From: Bradyrhizobium sp. 141 | GTDB lineage: Bacteria > Pseudomonadota > Alphaproteobacteria > Rhizobiales > Xanthobacteraceae | Direction: 5' to 3' | NCBI RefSeq assembly: GCF_023074055.1 | Contig: NZ_JADPKR010000029.1 | Location: forward strand, 1-61,051 | DNA length: 61,051 bases | Shown here: in pieces, positions 37,839 through 46,140 of the stretch | How the letters are laid out: the number at the start of each line of letters is the position of its first letter | Position numbering within the stretch: the first letter of the stretch is position 1 | Notes under the pieces: generated by a model | Seen by the model: the letters and a program-made list of their open reading frames with translations, nothing else | The model's database searches: none | What the model was told of the DNA's origin: nothing | Position numbers and translations under genes: made by a program

Positions 37839-38411
37839 TCATAGGGGCCGCATCAGCTCGGTTTGAACGAAGCCCTTGCCACGGCAGGAGAGCAACGATG
37901 CGACAGCGGCATCCTCGAATGGCAACTCCGCCGACATTCGGCGATCGGCGGCACGCGTGCTTACCCAGCGGGACAATTGTGCGACAGGTGAGCGCGCGCG
38001 CCTGGAACCGCTGGCATCGACAACGTCGGCAAAGGAGCACGAATGCTCCCGAAGTGAGATCCTACCATGCGCTTCGGAATGGTCGATGTTCGTGCAGCTT
38101 TCGAGCATGGGCCGGGCACCTCCAGCAGCATTGACCTCGCATCCGATCTCAAGGCCCTTCGCTACTTGCCGGCGCGCTGTCAGATCGTCGGCGCAGTTCT
38201 GAGCCACGCTTTGATGAATGCGGCGCAGCGTCCGCGCCTCCCAGGCAACGCGGCTGTCCTCCCGAATCGGCTGCGAGACCTTGAACAGGATCGCATGATC
38301 GCCAGCGGCAAGATTGTCGTCAAACCAGGTCATCGCCAAGACACTCTGCCCGAGGGCTAGCTCCAAGGGCGGATCGCTGTCGGACAATGGTCGATTCAAG
38401 GTGTGCGTCAT
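37839..38411 (-). CDS. Unrecognised protein in the importer operon
   Basis: A 190-residue protein beginning MTHTLNRPLSDSDPPLELAL. It lies 7 bp after the binding-protein gene and 23 bp before the first ATPase, so it is certainly in the operon. I recognise no domain. There are two Cys, no signal peptide and no membrane segment, and the middle (AWEARTLRRIHQSVAQNCADD) looks helical. The translation is rather Arg/Ser-rich in the second half, so a decayed or frameshifted gene is possible. A role in handling the imported substrate is only suggested by position. Confidence 0.45.
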   Translation of the reverse strand: MTHTLNRPLSDSDPPLELALGQSVLAMTWFDDNLAAGDHAILFKVSQPIREDSRVAWEARTLRRIHQSVAQNCADDLTARRQVAKGLEIGCEVNAAGGARPMLESCTNIDHSEAHGRISLREHSCSFADVVDASGSRRARSPVAQLSRWVSTRAADRRMSAELPFEDAAVASLLSCRGKGFVQTELMRPL

Positions 38412-38418
38412 CTCGCGA

Positions 38419-39999
38419 TCAGGTCCGGATCAGAGCTCTGTTGAAGGGGCCGAAATTGAGGTCGAGCGTCAGTCCCGGCAGCCATGGCACATCGCGGCGC
38501 TTGCCATAGAACTGGCCCGAGACGTGCAGAATCACGCAAGGCGGATCGATCTCGTTGATGATCTCGAGCATGCGACGGATGATCGGCCGGCGCTGTTCGG
38601 CCTGGACGATGTCCTGGAGCTTGGCGCCGAGCGCGAAGTATTCCTCGTTCCTCCAGACTCCGATCGACTTTGGCAGGGTGCCGCTCGGACCGAATTCACG
38701 CCAGGGATGGCCGAGATGATCCAGAAAGAGCGCCGTATTGGACGTATCAAAGATGGCACGCACCGGCTGGCGCTGAATTTGCGCAAAGTTTTCCATCATC
38801 TGGATCTTGACGTTCAGGCCAACCGCACGCCACATCTCGATCATGGTCTGCGCGCCCGAGACCTGATTGGGATAGTAATTGCTGAGCAAACGATAGGTGA
38901 TCTGCTCTCCCTTGTAGCCCGCTTCGGTCAGCAGCTCCTTGGCCTTGCCGGGATCATAGGCAAGCGAGGGAAATTCGTGGATGTAGCCTTCGCCGTAGCT
39001 CGGCAGCTGGTATCCGTTCGGAATCGGGAGCCGGTCCTCCCACAAGCTTTGCACGATCAGCTTGCGATCGAGCGCAAGGCTCATCGCACGGCGAACACGC
39101 GCATCCTTCAAGATGGCATCGGTCTGATCGAAGACGAGCGAGCGGATATTCTGCACTGCACCACCCACGACCTCGAGATCAGCACGCTTCTGGACGCTCG
39201 CGAACTGGTCCGGCGGAATGTCAGTGGCGATGTCAAGCTCGCTGGCGAGCAGGCCGTTCACGCGGGCGGAAAGCTCGGGAATGATGCGATAGTCGATGCC
39301 ATCGAACGGCGGCCGACCGCCCCAATAGGCATCGTGGGCGGCCAACGAGACGAGAATATCGAGCTTGTGGTCGACGAGCTTGTAAGGACCGCTTCCAACA
39401 GGGGCTGTGGTCCAGCGCTCCCACGAGCCCGCCGCCACGAAGGCGCGCTGACTGACGATCTCCGATCCCCAAGCAGCCAGGCGCTGCTCGAGGAGCGCGT
39501 CGCCGCCCTTGGCATGCACAATGACAGTGTAAGGATCGACGATTTCGACCTTCTCGAGCCGATCAAGCGACTGAGGCGCCTCGGACATTCCGCTGCGTCC
39601 AGGTCCCAGCAGGTGGTCAGGACCAAGGCTAAAGGCGACATCTTCGGCCGTCAAAGGCGTTCCGTCATGGAAAGCCACTCCCTTGCGCAAGAACAGCCGC
39701 AGTGACTGCGCATTGATCCGCTCCCAACGCTCGGCCAAGCCGGGCCGTAGCGCCATGTCGTGGGCGTGGTCGAAGGTGATCAGCGTATCGAAAAGCTGCG
39801 GCATGATCCGGCGAATGGCAGTATCGGTCGCGATGACCGGGTCGAAGGATCGCGGAAATCCGGACATGCCGACCTTGAGGCGGCGACGCGTCAATGTCTT
39901 AGGCTCACCCTCCGCAGCACCGGCGCCTGTGCTGGCCAACATGCTTGCGGCAACGGCGCCTGCGATGGCTTGCCGTCGCGTCAGATCGATATGGGTCAT
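38419..39999 (-). CDS. ABC peptide-type substrate-binding protein
   Basis: A 526-residue periplasmic solute-binding protein, family 5 (DppA/OppA type). The N-terminus MTHIDLTRRQAIAGAVAAS is a signal with a twin-arginine-like TRRQAI motif and an AGA-AEG cleavage area. The ABC-type family 5 blocks LKVGMSGFPRSFDPVIATD, LRLFLRKGVAFHDGTPLTAEDV and ARVRRAMSLALDRKLI are clear. The ATG at 39999 with GGAGG before it is preferred to the open start at 40023. The gene heads the importer operon and is transcribed divergently from the phosphonoalanine aminotransferase gene, across a region with a candidate operator. Its ligand is inferred to be phosphonoalanine or a conjugate or peptide of it. Confidence 0.9.
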   Translation of the reverse strand: MTHIDLTRRQAIAGAVAASMLASTGAGAAEGEPKTLTRRRLKVGMSGFPRSFDPVIATDTAIRRIMPQLFDTLITFDHAHDMALRPGLAERWERINAQSLRLFLRKGVAFHDGTPLTAEDVAFSLGPDHLLGPGRSGMSEAPQSLDRLEKVEIVDPYTVIVHAKGGDALLEQRLAAWGSEIVSQRAFVAAGSWERWTTAPVGSGPYKLVDHKLDILVSLAAHDAYWGGRPPFDGIDYRIIPELSARVNGLLASELDIATDIPPDQFASVQKRADLEVVGGAVQNIRSLVFDQTDAILKDARVRRAMSLALDRKLIVQSLWEDRLPIPNGYQLPSYGEGYIHEFPSLAYDPGKAKELLTEAGYKGEQITYRLLSNYYPNQVSGAQTMIEMWRAVGLNVKIQMMENFAQIQRQPVRAIFDTSNTALFLDHLGHPWREFGPSGTLPKSIGVWRNEEYFALGAKLQDIVQAEQRRPIIRRMLEIINEIDPPCVILHVSGQFYGKRRDVPWLPGLTLDLNFGPFNRALIRT

Positions 40000-40023
40000 C
40001 ACCGCCTCCGATTCCACTTCCAT

Positions 40024-40408
40024 TCATACGAATGCCACGCCCGCGAATTCTTAGATCGGCACTGACATTGGCGGACCACCGAAATTGGGCGCTTGTGTCA
40101 TCAGGCATATTCGCGATTGTGTGCGACCTTAAAAACCTGAACTGCTACGGCAGAATGACATTCATCGAATAAGTCGATGTAAGCTTGCGAACATGCGATG
40201 GTTGGTACTCCTGGCGCAGGCTGATGAAGAGGGAGAGCGAAGACGCAACGCACTGCGAACGGCCCAACAGAGCCGCACGAAGAAGCGATACAGTTATCGT
40301 AATCTTCGATGATTTTATCCAATGCCGCGATCACCAGGTTAGTTTGGTCGTTCGCGTTCGGATAGATCCCCACGAAACCGCTCATTCGAACTCGAAGGAT
40401 ATTGTGTC
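40024..40408. promoter_or_regulatory. Divergent control region of the phosphonoalanine locus
   Basis: A 385-bp region between the divergently transcribed importer operon and aminotransferase gene. It contains a perfect dyad (40163-40179) that recurs upstream of the LysR gene. A minus-strand frame 40101-40385 of 94 codons lacks known motifs and is not called. Promoters for both directions are expected here. Confidence 0.6.
40163..40179. promoter_or_regulatory. Candidate LysR operator 1
   Basis: CATCGAATAAGTCGATG is a perfect 6-bp inverted repeat around a 5-nt centre and fits the LysR pattern T-N11-A (caT-N11-Atg). A 17-bp relative differing at three central positions precedes the LysR gene at 42768. 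Its place between divergent importer and catabolic genes is where such an operator is expected. Confidence 0.6.
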
Positions 40409-41608
40409 TTGTCTCTCGTTTCAGAACGGCTCAAGCTCGTCCGTCCCTCTCAAACCAAGGTCATGACGGCTCGCGCCGCCGAGCTGTGCGATCAGGGCGC
40501 CGATGTGATTACGCTCAGCCAGGGTGAGCCGGATTTCGACACGCCGTCCGCTATCTGTGAAGCTGGCATCCGAGCCATCCGCGACGGGAAGACGAGATAC
40601 ACGGCGATCGCCGGAATCAAGCCACTGCGGGCAGCGATCGGCGAGAGCCTCCGTCGCGATCATGGCCTCGATTATGGTATTGACCAGATCACGGTGGGCT
40701 GCGGCGCCAAGCAGGTCGTGTTCAACGCACTATTTGCCAGCCTCGATCCGGGCGACGAGGTTGTGATCCCAACGCCATGCTGGGTCTCCTATCCCGACAT
40801 GGTGGCGCTGGCCGGCGGCAAGCCGGTGCTCGTCGCCTGCAGCGAACTCGATGGCTTCAAGCTGCGCCCCCAGGCATTGAAGAAGGCGATCACGCCGCGC
40901 ACCAAATGGTTGATGTTGAATTCGCCATGCAATCCGACCGGCGCAGTCTACAGCCGAGGTGATTTGCTCGCGCTCGCAGCGGTGTTGCGCGAGCATGCCC
41001 ATGTGCATGTGCTATCCGACGACATCTATGAAAAGCTCACCTACGACGCCGGCTTCGCAACAATGGCCGTAGTCGCGCCGGATCTCTACGAGCGCACCTT
41101 AACAGTCAATGGCGTGTCCAAAGCTGACGCGATGACCGGTTGGCGCGTCGGGTATGGTGCCGGGCCTGTGGCGCTAATCAAGGCCATGAACCTCATCCAG
41201 GGCCAGACCTCATCGCACACCAGCTCGATTTCTCAACATGCCGCGCTCGAGGCGCTGTCAGGGAGGCGAGACCATATCAAAGAGTTCGTGCGCGCGTTTT
41301 TGGAGCGCCGCGACCTTGTCGTCGCCAAACTGAACCAGGCCAAGGGGCTTGCTTGCCGTGTGCCGGACGGTGCCTTTTATGTTTTCCCCTCTTGCAAGGG
41401 GGTTGTCGGCAAGCGCACGCCGGACGCCAAGCTGATCGAAACAGACAGTGACTTTGCGATGTATTTGCTCGACGCTTTCGCCGTAGCTGTCGTGCCCGGC
41501 AGCGGCTTCATGGTCTCGCCCTATATCCGGATTTCCTATGCTTCCTCGCTCGAGGACCTCAACCGCGCCTGCGACCGAATCATCGCCGCCTGCGCGACCC
41601 TGTCCTGA
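40409..41608 (+). CDS. palA: Aminotransferase, probable phosphonoalanine:pyruvate transaminase
   Basis: A 399-residue class I aminotransferase of the aspartate aminotransferase Igamma type. Motifs: VITLSQGEPDFDTP, TVGCGAKQVVFNAL, LNSPCNPTGAVYS, LSDDIYEKLTYD, the PLP Lys in VNGVSKADAMTGWRVGYG (near residue 236) and the C-terminal substrate Arg in YIRISYASS. It lies 11 bp before a phosphonopyruvate hydrolase gene, the pairing known for L-phosphonoalanine degradation in Variovorax (PalA-PphA). The expected reaction is phosphonoalanine plus pyruvate to phosphonopyruvate plus alanine. The start is TTG 40409, with AAGGA upstream; no ATG fits. The symbol rests on context. A degraded second copy lies at 25.5-25.8 kb. 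Confidence 0.82.
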   Translation: MSLVSERLKLVRPSQTKVMTARAAELCDQGADVITLSQGEPDFDTPSAICEAGIRAIRDGKTRYTAIAGIKPLRAAIGESLRRDHGLDYGIDQITVGCGAKQVVFNALFASLDPGDEVVIPTPCWVSYPDMVALAGGKPVLVACSELDGFKLRPQALKKAITPRTKWLMLNSPCNPTGAVYSRGDLLALAAVLREHAHVHVLSDDIYEKLTYDAGFATMAVVAPDLYERTLTVNGVSKADAMTGWRVGYGAGPVALIKAMNLIQGQTSSHTSSISQHAALEALSGRRDHIKEFVRAFLERRDLVVAKLNQAKGLACRVPDGAFYVFPSCKGVVGKRTPDAKLIETDSDFAMYLLDAFAVAVVPGSGFMVSPYIRISYASSLEDLNRACDRIIAACATLS

Positions 41609-41619
41609 AAGATATTCTG

Positions 41620-42493
41620 ATGTCCCCTGCCAAAAGCCTGCGCGCCCGCATGGCCGAGACTGGCCTGGTCCACATCATGGCCGCCCACAGCCCATTTTCG
41701 GCAATTCTCGCGGAAGAAGCCGGATTTGACGGACTGTGGGCGTCCGGCTTTGAGCTGTCTGCGCTTTATGGGCTGCCGGACATGAGCCTGATCTCAATGA
41801 CACAGCATCTCGACATGCTGCGGGCGATCGCCGGACGCACGAGGCTGCCGATCGTCGCGGACATTGATACGGGCTATGGCAATGCCATTAACGTCATTCA
41901 CGCTATCACGGAATATGAGCGGGCCGGCGCCAGCGCCGTTGTGATCGAGGACAAGACTTTTCCAAAACTAACGAGCCTTGTTGCCGACGGCCGTCAGCAC
42001 CTATTGCGCGTTGAAGAGTTCCAGGGGAAGATCGAGGCCGCCATCACGGCCAGATCGGACCCGGATTTCCTCGTCATCGCCCGCACCGAAGCCTTGATTG
42101 CCAGCCTCGGCGAAGCGGAGGCCCTGCATCGGGCGCACGCTTATGCGGAGGCTGGCGCGGACATGATCCTGATCCATTCGAAAAGGGCAAATCCTTCCGA
42201 GATCGAAAGCTTTTCGCGCGCCTGGACCGGATCGGTGCCGCTGGTGATCGTACCCAAACGCCTACCCTGACCTCGACGCCAAGCGGGTCAAAACGTTGGG
42301 CAATATTTGCATGATGATCTATGGCAATTACGGCATCCGTGCTGCTGCGACCGCCATGCAGGAGACCTTCCGCCGGATCATCGCCGACGGCGGCGTCCAG
42401 AACGTCTACAAGGATATTCTGCCGGTGGATGAGATCTTCAGAATCCAGAATATGCACGAGGTTAAGGCGGCTGAAGCTCGCTTCCTTCGCTGA
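41620..42493 (+). pseudogene. pphA: Phosphonopyruvate hydrolase gene with 1-nt frameshift
   Basis: A member of the PEP mutase/isocitrate lyase superfamily. The layout follows Variovorax phosphonopyruvate hydrolase: GLWASGFELSALYGLPD, metal site ADIDTGYGNAINV, and lid EDKTFPKLTSL, in which Thr118 takes the place of the mutase Asn, the accepted marker of hydrolase. It would cleave phosphonopyruvate to pyruvate and phosphate. The frame ends early at 42270 (216 residues). Removing one A from the AAA at 42256-42258 restores VPNAYPDLDAKRVKTLG and then MMIYGNYGIRAAATAMQ to the normal end RFLR at 42493 (290 residues). As read, the protein lacks the last barrel strands and C-terminal helix and should be inactive, unless the extra A is an error or slippage corrects it. 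It follows palA by 11 bp. Confidence 0.85.
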
Positions 42494-42853
42494 ACGCTGC
42501 TGATACTGCTGTCGAGATTTTGAGACGGCACTCAGCACCGCGCTCTGTAGGGCGCAATTCTAAACGCTCTTAAGATGCGGGCCTGTCGTTTAGACGGCCC
42601 TCGATGTCGACTGGGATCAACGGTTAGCCGCCTTGCCGACGCCTGGAGATCACCTCTTAAAGAACCGTCGACAGCAATCGTAGTTGCGGGCTAGACCGCA
42701 CGAACCATACCGAGAAGGCGGATTTTGTGCGTGAGATATCGTTTATAAGCAGCGATCCGGATATACACATCGAATAATGTGATGGAGCATTTATTTCCGG
42801 CAATGCCCCGCCGTGACAATCAGCGGACATTCCAGGAGCTACCGGAGCAGAAA
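42494..42853. other. Control region before the LysR gene
   Basis: A 360-bp stretch with no gene. It holds candidate operator 2 (42768-42784). Just upstream, GATATC (42735) and GGATAT (42758) form the arms of a looser dyad. Promoter boxes were not identified with certainty. Confidence 0.45.
42768..42784. promoter_or_regulatory. Candidate LysR operator 2
   Basis: CATCGAATAATGTGATG matches operator 1 at 14 of 17 positions, with the three differences in the centre. It lies 70 bp before the preferred start of the LysR gene, the usual place for autoregulation. Confidence 0.5.
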
Positions 42854-43762
42854 ATGGCTGCCGAACACGATGAAGTGCCCCTCAATGCTATCCGGGTGTT
42901 TGTGACCATTGCGCGTGAGGGAAGCGTGACGCGTGCAGCGAGCACATTGGGAACGACACAGAGCTCGGTCAGCCGTTATTTGTCTGTGTTACAAGACTAC
43001 TTTGGCACGGATCTTGTTCAACGGCGAGGCCGACGGAGCGAATTGACAGAATTCGGAAGGCTCTTCGCGAACGCCGTTGCAGAACCGCTTGACACAGTGT
43101 GTTTCACCGCGAAGAGGATGCGGCGTAGGAGCCGAACGGACGCTAATCGAATCGTGGTCCACACGTCTCTTTCCACCTTCGCATACTCCTTTCTGATTCC
43201 GAATCTCCAGGCGTTCTCTGCCGAGATGGGCGGCGTAGTCGTCGACGTGATCAGTTCATTGTCTCCGCCGAGATCCTCCGACAATTTCGACATCTTGCTC
43301 ACTCGCGATCTTTGTATCGCTGAACCGGCCGACGATTGGGCGATCTACAATGAGACGCTCGTATGCGTAGGTTCTCCAAATCACGTCATGGGAAAAACGC
43401 TCTCAACTGTCCGTTCGATGCCAATTCTGAACATCACATCGCGGCCCGACATACTGCCAACATGGCTTAGAGCCATGAACCTTTCCGCAAAGGACATCAA
43501 GTCGGGGGCGCGATACGATCATAATTACCTTGCTTTGCCGGCCGTCATGACCGGAAAATGCCTGCTGGTGGCGCCTGAAATTATTGTCAGCGATCTCGTG
43601 CGGACAGGGGCGCTCCATGTGATACCAGGATCGCGCACTTCAAGCGGCATGCAGTATCGGGCCTATGCGGTGGACCGAAGTGACAATCCCGAGATCGCTC
43701 GTGCCTTTTGCCGATGGGTCGCTCGGCTCTGTAAAAAGGCCGCAACTCCGGAAGCCGCCTAA
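42854..43762 (+). CDS. LysR-type regulator of the phosphonoalanine locus
   Basis: A 302-residue LysR-type transcription factor. The N-terminal winged helix reads LNAIRVFVTIAREGSVTRAAS, then LGTTQSSVSRYLSVLQDYFG; an effector-binding domain follows (NRIVVHTSLSTFAYSFLIP, then LPAVMTGKCLLVAPEIIV). The frame opens at 42779, but ATG 42854 with GGAGCAG upstream fits the family start and leaves the candidate operator outside the gene. It follows the hydrolase gene on the same strand; a LysR regulator also accompanies palA-pphA in Variovorax. It is not NodD, because it lacks the nodulation context and nod boxes. The likely effector is phosphonoalanine or phosphonopyruvate. Confidence 0.86.
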   Translation: MAAEHDEVPLNAIRVFVTIAREGSVTRAASTLGTTQSSVSRYLSVLQDYFGTDLVQRRGRRSELTEFGRLFANAVAEPLDTVCFTAKRMRRRSRTDANRIVVHTSLSTFAYSFLIPNLQAFSAEMGGVVVDVISSLSPPRSSDNFDILLTRDLCIAEPADDWAIYNETLVCVGSPNHVMGKTLSTVRSMPILNITSRPDILPTWLRAMNLSAKDIKSGARYDHNYLALPAVMTGKCLLVAPEIIVSDLVRTGALHVIPGSRTSSGMQYRAYAVDRSDNPEIARAFCRWVARLCKKAATPEAA

Positions 43763-43990
43763 CCGCGTATCGGTGTTAGCAGAAGTTCGATCGATGCTTT
43801 GAATAATGCTAGCGTCCATTTGCACGTGCAGACCGTTCCCGATGGACGGCGAGGCTCATTTTTAGGCGAGTACCGCGGCCAACCCGCAGTCCAAAACGCT
43901 AACCGCGCCCCGCCAGAAACCTTTCCGCCTTCAAACCGGCCGACTACAATCGTCTTGTGAGGTATCAGGGCCGCACCATCAACCAAAAGC

Positions 43991-44777
43991 TCAGGACCCC
44001 GCGCCCTTGTCTTTGCGGTTGCGACGGAGCAATGCGCGATAGCCGCCTCGCATGAGACGCAGCCCCGCCCGGACCAGGCGAATGGTCCGGCTGCGGAGAT
44101 GGTCTGTTTTCCAGCCGCGATCGGGAATACGATGCTTGCCGAATAGGCCTTGCGCGATTTCGCGATAGCTGTTTCCTTCCAAGGACCCATCGACTGCACG
44201 CATGGCGAGGATAAGCCGATGACGGGTCAAGATTGGCAGCGTCAGAGGGGATGGTCCGATGGGCCGCCGTTCGAGCGCCAGCCAAAGTCGACGAGCTGCC
44301 CGCACACGAACCTCGAAATTGCGATCGAGCGGCAGGTCGACAGCAACCGATGAGCCCTCCGGTGGCAGTTCTGCTAGCCAAAGGCGATGCTTCGCTCCTC
44401 CGAGCGCCACGACGGCATGCCATCCATCCGGCGCGCAACGAAGCTCGCTATCCGCTAGTTTGCTGAAATCCAGGTCATACCGTTTGGACGCCGCCGAGCG
44501 GACAGCTGCGCGCACGGGCAGCACGGTCGACAGCACTTCAGGCGCCCAGAAAATGGCTTGTTGGTCGAACGTCTTTTGCGGATCAGCTGCGAAAAGACAG
44601 CCCCCATCGCTGTCGGAAGTGATCCGTCGTCGCGCTGGATCGTTGGCTGGCGGCCAGGGCCATATAGTCCCGCTGGTACTCGCAATTGCGGCGCAGCCAT
44701 TCCCAGGCTATGTCCACAGCTTCTGCTTTCTTGGCGTCAGGATAGGCTTCCTCTGATTTCCAGTCAGCACCTGGCAT
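43991..44777 (-). CDS. FseA-like ICE regulator, two frames joined by +1 shift
   Basis: Two overlapping blocks. The first frame (44777-44583, 64 residues) begins MPGADWKSEEAYPDAKKAEA and is a DUF6499 domain ending WGLSFRS before TGA. The second starts in the +1 phase exactly at that stop: reading AGC, skipping T and continuing GAT CCG gives DPQKTFDQQAIFWAPEVL and then a DUF2285 domain (RHRLILAMRAVDGSLEGNSYREIAQGLFG, ending GGYRALLRR). In Mesorhizobium loti R7A, FseA is made from DUF6499/DUF2285 frames by a +1 programmed frameshift and activates ICE excision. The arrangement here matches: join length about 261 residues, shift at UGA. A plain mutation is the alternative. Coordinates cover both frames. 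Confidence 0.68.
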
Positions 44778-44950
44778 CGCACCACTTTCCCCGTATGTTC
44801 TTAACGCACATGCAAGGAATTGCAGCCCGACAAATGTGACGGTTTATGGTTGCACAAACGCAGATAGTCGCTGTTAAATGCAGTTACGCGATGGGACGAT
44901 CACATTTTGCGATCGGACATCAGCAGAAGTGACGTCCGTTTCGAACGCAT

Positions 44951-45229
44951 TCATTCCTCGCTATTCGGCCAACCGCGCTGCAGGAGATGCCGAAAGCCGT
45001 GACGCGCCGCCCATTTGGCGCGAGCCAGATGACTTTCAAAAGTACGGCGGGCGCGATCCAGATCCAGGGTGGGATCAATACCAAGCACAATCCGCGCAAC
45101 TTCGCGCCAATCAGCGTTATCGGCCTCGGCATCCAGCAGACGCATATAGGTGACGGCATGTTGCTCGTCATACGGCGTGAGCTGGGGCGCGTTAGGCGCG
45201 GAATCTGCGATCTTGGGATCGGGCGGCAC
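44951..45229 (-). CDS. Small DUF2285-like protein, possibly QseM-type antiactivator
   Basis: A 92-residue protein: APQLTPYDEQHAVTYMRLLD, then ADNADWREVARIVLGIDP and FESHLARAKWAARHGFRHLL. This follows the DUF2285 helix pattern (short alpha-helical DNA/protein-binding fold) seen on rhizobial ICEs. In M. loti R7A the small DUF2285 protein QseM binds TraR and FseA and blocks transfer. Here it sits 173 bp upstream of the FseA-like gene on the same strand and is divergent from an XRE gene, as in that system. The identification is by layout and length, not by a search. Confidence 0.55.
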   Translation of the reverse strand: MPPDPKIADSAPNAPQLTPYDEQHAVTYMRLLDAEADNADWREVARIVLGIDPTLDLDRARRTFESHLARAKWAARHGFRHLLQRGWPNSEE

Positions 45230-45691
45230 TGCCTGAAAGTCCTACCAGATTGAGAAGCATCGATTTAAACGAGGGTAGCCGTATTCAGAGCCTCTTCGTA
45301 GAGCACCGATTGTCGCGGTCTGCAGGGACATTCCTTGCCGAGTTCAATTGATGGCCGGCAGCGGTTATTCCCGTCGTCCCTTCGTTCGTTCGCGCCGACG
45401 ATCGCCAGAATCCATTTGATCGCAGTCCGTTACGCTCAGAGCGCGATCAGCAGAACTGCCGTTCAGCGTGCGGCGCCGTCGGCCCGAATCAAGAGGCCGA
45501 CATCGGATGCTGCTCGTCATAACTCGTCAGCACTGTCTCATTCCGCGCGACATGGCGATATCCGGATCCAGTACCAGCTCTTTCATTTAGCTTACGCGCG
45601 GACTCTGCTCATCTGCATTCTGGACGAACTTACCGCAATAGCACGGCTATAACCAGTGGTTTGATGGCCGTCAGAATGGCTGCTTTAGCGC
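45230..45691. other. Divergent region between DUF2285-like and XRE genes
   Basis: About 460 bp with no supported gene. A plus frame 45335-45652 has no domain. If the QseC/QseM parallel holds, operators for the XRE protein should be here; no obvious dyad was identified by eye. Confidence 0.35.
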
Positions 45692-45973
45692 ATGAAAGCT
45701 CGTGCGCTTGTCGCCTGGAATGTGCGCCGGATCCGCGTAGATCGCGGTGTTCCGCAAGAGCGGTTGGCGTACGATGCCCGGATTGATCGCTCCTATATGG
45801 GCGGTATTGAGCAGCAATCGGAGAACCCGACGATTGATCTTCTCGACCGTGTCGCGGCAGCGCTTGACGTTCACGTGTCTGAATTTTTCATCCAACCACC
45901 CAAAGGTGCGGCACCTCCAAAGACCTTGCGTAAGGGTCGCAAGCCGGCGCGCCCACATCGCAAAAAGAAATAG
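45692..45973 (+). CDS. XRE-family helix-turn-helix regulator
   Basis: A 93-residue repressor-type protein. Residues 9-65 form an HTH_3 domain (NVRRIRVDRGVPQERLAYDA, then RSYMGGIEQQSENPTIDLLDRVAAALDV) followed by a very basic tail (RKGRKPARPHRKKK). It is typical of small XRE proteins of rhizobial islands. It is divergent from the DUF2285-like gene and may control it, as QseC does for qseM in R7A. Start ATG 45692. Confidence 0.8.
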   Translation: MKARALVAWNVRRIRVDRGVPQERLAYDARIDRSYMGGIEQQSENPTIDLLDRVAAALDVHVSEFFIQPPKGAAPPKTLRKGRKPARPHRKKK

Positions 45974-45996
45974 CACTCTTCGCCGAACGAGGGTTT

Positions 45997-46140
45997 ATGC
46001 TTGCTGCCCAAGCCGCAAACATCAATGTGGCAATTGCCGCAGACTTCACCGGACCCGACAAGAAGATTGCCGCAGATTTTAAACAGAGATCCGGCCGCGA
46101 AGCCGCGATGGGCTCCGGTCGCAAGCGGACTGTTTTATGA
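45997..46140 (+). pseudogene. N-terminal scrap of a ModA-type molybdate-binding protein
   Basis: A 47-codon frame: AQAANINVAIAADFTGPDKKI, then AADFKQRSGREAAMGSG, then divergence and TGA. The pattern A-N-V-x-V-A-x-A-A-x-F and K-x-I-A-x-F-x-x-x-x-G is the mature N-terminus of periplasmic molybdate-binding proteins (ModA). No signal peptide precedes it and the remaining 200 residues are absent, so it is a truncated remnant. Confidence 0.6.

Noticed and set aside
41620..42493. Second PEP mutase instead of hydrolase
   Set aside because: Thr118 in the lid, the GLPD/MSLISM segment and the transaminase neighbour fit phosphonopyruvate hydrolase; the mutase Asn is absent.
42779..43762. NodD assignment for the LysR regulator
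   Set aside because: No nod genes or nod box nearby; its place beside palA-pphA and the shared operator point to phosphonoalanine control.
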